From Alphaproteobacteria bacterium (GTDB lineage: Bacteria; Pseudomonadota; Alphaproteobacteria; TMED109), in assembly GCA_022819905.1 (NCBI GenBank), contig JAJEGJ010000077.1:1-32500 (forward strand): a stretch of 32,500 nt of DNA, read 5' to 3'. Under the pieces are notes generated by a model, which ran no database searches, was not told the origin of the DNA, and saw nothing but the letters and a program-made list of their open reading frames with translations. Shown piece after piece: positions 30,892-32,500 of the stretch (positions within the stretch are counted from its first letter, which is position 1; each line of letters opens with the position of its first letter). The position numbers and the translations under genes were made by a program.

Positions 30892-31664
30892 CAGGGCGTC
30901 TCCTTCGTCTGACTGTTCGTCGTGAAATGTACCAGCGTGTCGTGAAGGTTGGAAAGACCGGCCCGGCTTACCAGTTCCGCCGGTTCGCCCGCCTGCCGGA
31001 TCGTGCCCTGGTGCAGCATGATCACGTGATCGGCGACCTCCGCCTCGTCGACCAGATGCGTGGCCCACAGCACCGCCATCGACCGCTCGCGCTTGAGTTG
31101 GAGGACGTACTCCAGGAGGTCGCTGCGACTGGGCGGGTCCAACCCGACGGTTGGTTCGTCCATCAGGAGAATGCTGGGCTCGTGCAGGAGGGAGCGCGCA
31201 AGCTCGACACGGCGGCGTTGGCCGCCGGAGAGGCTGCGCGCGCGGTCGTCAATGCGGTCTTCGAGGTCGACCTGACGGAGTTCGTGCTCCGTGCGTTGGC
31301 GAATCTCCAGCCTGCTGAGACCATGCAACCGCCCATGGAACGCGAGGTTCTCGCGCACCGTCAGGTCCAGGTCGAGCGTGGCCTGCTGGAAGACGAAGCC
31401 GATCGACGAGAGGGCCCTGACAGCCTCGCGCCGCATGTCAAAACCCCGCACATGGACGGTCCCCGAATCGGGCACGAACAGACCGGCGAGCAGCTGGAAG
31501 AGCGTGGTCTTGCCGGCACCGTTGGGACCGAGCAGCGAAACGTACTGGCCGGGTTCAATGGCGAACGACACGCCCTTGAGAGCGGGCCGGTTGCCGTAGC
31601 TCTTGGAGACCTTCTGGATCACGAGAAGCGGTTCGTTGCCGGAGGCGATTTCAGGTGCGGTCAT
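30891..31664 (-). CDS. ABC-2 transporter ATP-binding protein of the PQQ-alcohol-dehydrogenase-associated system
   Basis: 257-residue ATPase. After EPLLVIQKVSKSYGNRPALK come Walker A GPNGAGKTT, Q-loop FVFQQATLDLDLTVRENL, signature LSGGQRRRVELARSLL, Walker B ILLMDEPTVGLD and the switch His in WATHLVDEA. The DLDLTVRENLAFHGRLHGL segment is of the drug/lipid-export and ABC-2 type, in line with the permease encoded further down. Its ATG overlaps the stop of the preceding NitT/TauT-type ATPase (ATGA), and its stop overlaps the beta-propeller start, so it is translated as part of one long chain. Confidence 0.92.
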   Translation of the reverse strand: MTAPEIASGNEPLLVIQKVSKSYGNRPALKGVSFAIEPGQYVSLLGPNGAGKTTLFQLLAGLFVPDSGTVHVRGFDMRREAVRALSSIGFVFQQATLDLDLTVRENLAFHGRLHGLSRLEIRQRTEHELRQVDLEDRIDDRARSLSGGQRRRVELARSLLHEPSILLMDEPTVGLDPPSRSDLLEYVLQLKRERSMAVLWATHLVDEAEVADHVIMLHQGTIRQAGEPAELVSRAGLSNLHDTLVHFTTNSQTKETP

Positions 31665-32464
31665 GGGGTCGAAGATCCGGAGTCGGTCGTGGAGCCCGCA
31701 GCGCCGGCGAGCAGGCCACCATGCCGGTCGAGAAGACCGGTGCGAAAGGTGTTGATGACGGGACTGTCGGGGTTGCGCGGGCGGGGCAGGTCAACCGCCG
31801 CATCGTGCACCACGCTCGACGGCGGTTGCGACAGGAACAGGATCCGGTCGCCAAGGTAGATCGCCTCGTTCAGGTCGTGGGTCACGAACAGGACGGTCGT
31901 CGGCTGGGCCTGCCAGAGGTCAAGGAGGATCTCACGCAGCCGGTTGCCGACCGGCTGGTCGAGCGAGACGAACGGCTCATCGAGCAGCAGGAGCGCCGGG
32001 CGGATGGCAAACGCGCGGGCGAGTGCGACGCGGCGGCGCTGCCCGCCGGAGAGACGGGTCGGATAGGCATCCAGGTAGCTCCCAAGCTCCATGCGCTCCA
32101 GCAGTTTGACGCCGCGGCCATCGGCGCGGGCCGGGGGGGCAAGCACGATGTCTACGTTGTCACGGACGCTCATCCAGGGAAGCAGTCGCGGCGTCTGGAA
32201 CATGTAGCTGACCGCGGGGCGCGTCTGGGTGCTCTCGCTGTGGATGTCAACGGAGCCGTCTACCTCGCTGTCGAGTCCCGCGGCAATGTTGAGGAGGGTG
32301 GTTTTCCCGCAGCCGGACGGGCCCAGGAGGCAGCAGAACTGGCCGACCGGAACGTCGAACTGCAGGTTCTCGATCGCGGTGTGCGGCGGCGTTCGGCCAT
32401 CTCCTGCGAACCGCTTGCGGCGGATGTCGACGGTCAGTCCTGCTGTTACCGCCACCGGGTGCAC
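31661..32464 (-). CDS. NitT/TauT-type ABC transporter ATP-binding protein
   Basis: 267-residue import ATPase of the nitrate/sulfonate/taurine group. Walker A is GPSGCGKTT, then VSYMFQTPRLLPWMSVRDNV, signature LSGGQRRRVALARAFA, Walker B LLLLDEPFVSLD and switch VTHDLNEAIYLGDRILFLS, all typical of SsuB/TauB/NrtD. GTG 32464 is used as the start; it lies inside the end of an upstream permease gene, overlapping it by 19 bases. The substrate cannot be read from the ATPase; the binding protein should lie to the right of the window. Confidence 0.88.
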   Translation of the reverse strand: MHPVAVTAGLTVDIRRKRFAGDGRTPPHTAIENLQFDVPVGQFCCLLGPSGCGKTTLLNIAAGLDSEVDGSVDIHSESTQTRPAVSYMFQTPRLLPWMSVRDNVDIVLAPPARADGRGVKLLERMELGSYLDAYPTRLSGGQRRRVALARAFAIRPALLLLDEPFVSLDQPVGNRLREILLDLWQAQPTTVLFVTHDLNEAIYLGDRILFLSQPPSSVVHDAAVDLPRPRNPDSPVINTFRTGLLDRHGGLLAGAAGSTTDSGSSTP

Positions 32465-32500
32465 CGCCGTTCCAGTGGCGCCATGACACCGTATTCGACC
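32446..32500 (-). CDS. C-terminal end of an ABC permease, probably NitT/TauT type (partial)
   Basis: On the minus strand from the right edge, one frame reads VEYGVMAPLERRCTRWR and stops with TAA at 32448-32446. A basic tail of the form LERR-x-x-RWR is common at the end of SsuC/TauC/NrtB permeases, and overlap with the following ATPase gene is usual. Only 17 residues are available, so the call rests mainly on that tail and on context. Confidence 0.5.
   Translation of the reverse strand, partial: VEYGVMAPLERRCTRWR

Overview
The window is a gene-dense, GC-rich chromosomal segment, most probably from an alphaproteobacterium. The block mdh-sucC-sucD-sucA-sucB-lpdA, followed closely by xerC, a small transaldolase and priA, is an arrangement I recall from that class. 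The cysteine synthase and cystathionine beta-lyase also read like alphaproteobacterial types. I see no insertion sequence, prophage, CRISPR array, rRNA or tRNA. Starts are often GTG, and neighbouring genes often overlap by 1-4 bases (ATGA, GTGA, TGATG).

Layout: (1) 1-1765, minus strand: ergothioneine genes egtC then egtB, with egtB running off the left edge. (2) 2217-11057, plus strand: malate dehydrogenase, both succinyl-CoA ligase subunits, and the E1, E2 and E3 of 2-oxoglutarate dehydrogenase, in one tight TCA-cycle operon. (3) 11359-16427: a short-chain dehydrogenase (plus), then XerC-type recombinase and small transaldolase/fructose-6-phosphate aldolase (minus), then priA helicase (plus). 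(4) 16483-19093, minus: a translationally coupled SDR, HpcH/HpaI aldolase and mandelate-racemase-like enzyme, which looks like a sugar-acid catabolic cassette. (5) 19304-23604, minus: molybdate transporter modA-modB-modC with a ThDP-dependent enzyme coupled to the end of modC. A good promoter with an AT-rich dyad of ModE-operator type lies in front of modA. (6) 23921-32500, minus: one apparent long polycistron. It starts with a NitT/TauT-type ABC transporter (permease end plus ATPase) and continues with an ABC-2 ATPase, a YVTN beta-propeller, a periplasmic binding protein and an ABC-2 permease. It then runs through cysteine synthase, mercaptopyruvate sulfurtransferase, cystathionine beta-lyase, a secreted DUF192 protein and a one-domain ModE-like regulator.

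The most interesting part is region 6 together with region 5. The four genes at 27835-31664 match the set usually found beside PQQ-dependent alcohol dehydrogenases (ped-type clusters) and resemble the lanthanide-uptake lut transporters of methylotrophs. Here they are fused at operon level to sulfur-amino-acid genes and to a probable molybdate regulator, and no PQQ enzyme lies inside the window. This suggests a linked metal, thiol and periplasmic-oxidation module whose remaining genes should lie to the right. Functions are called from sequence motifs by eye; no database search or structure calculation was run.
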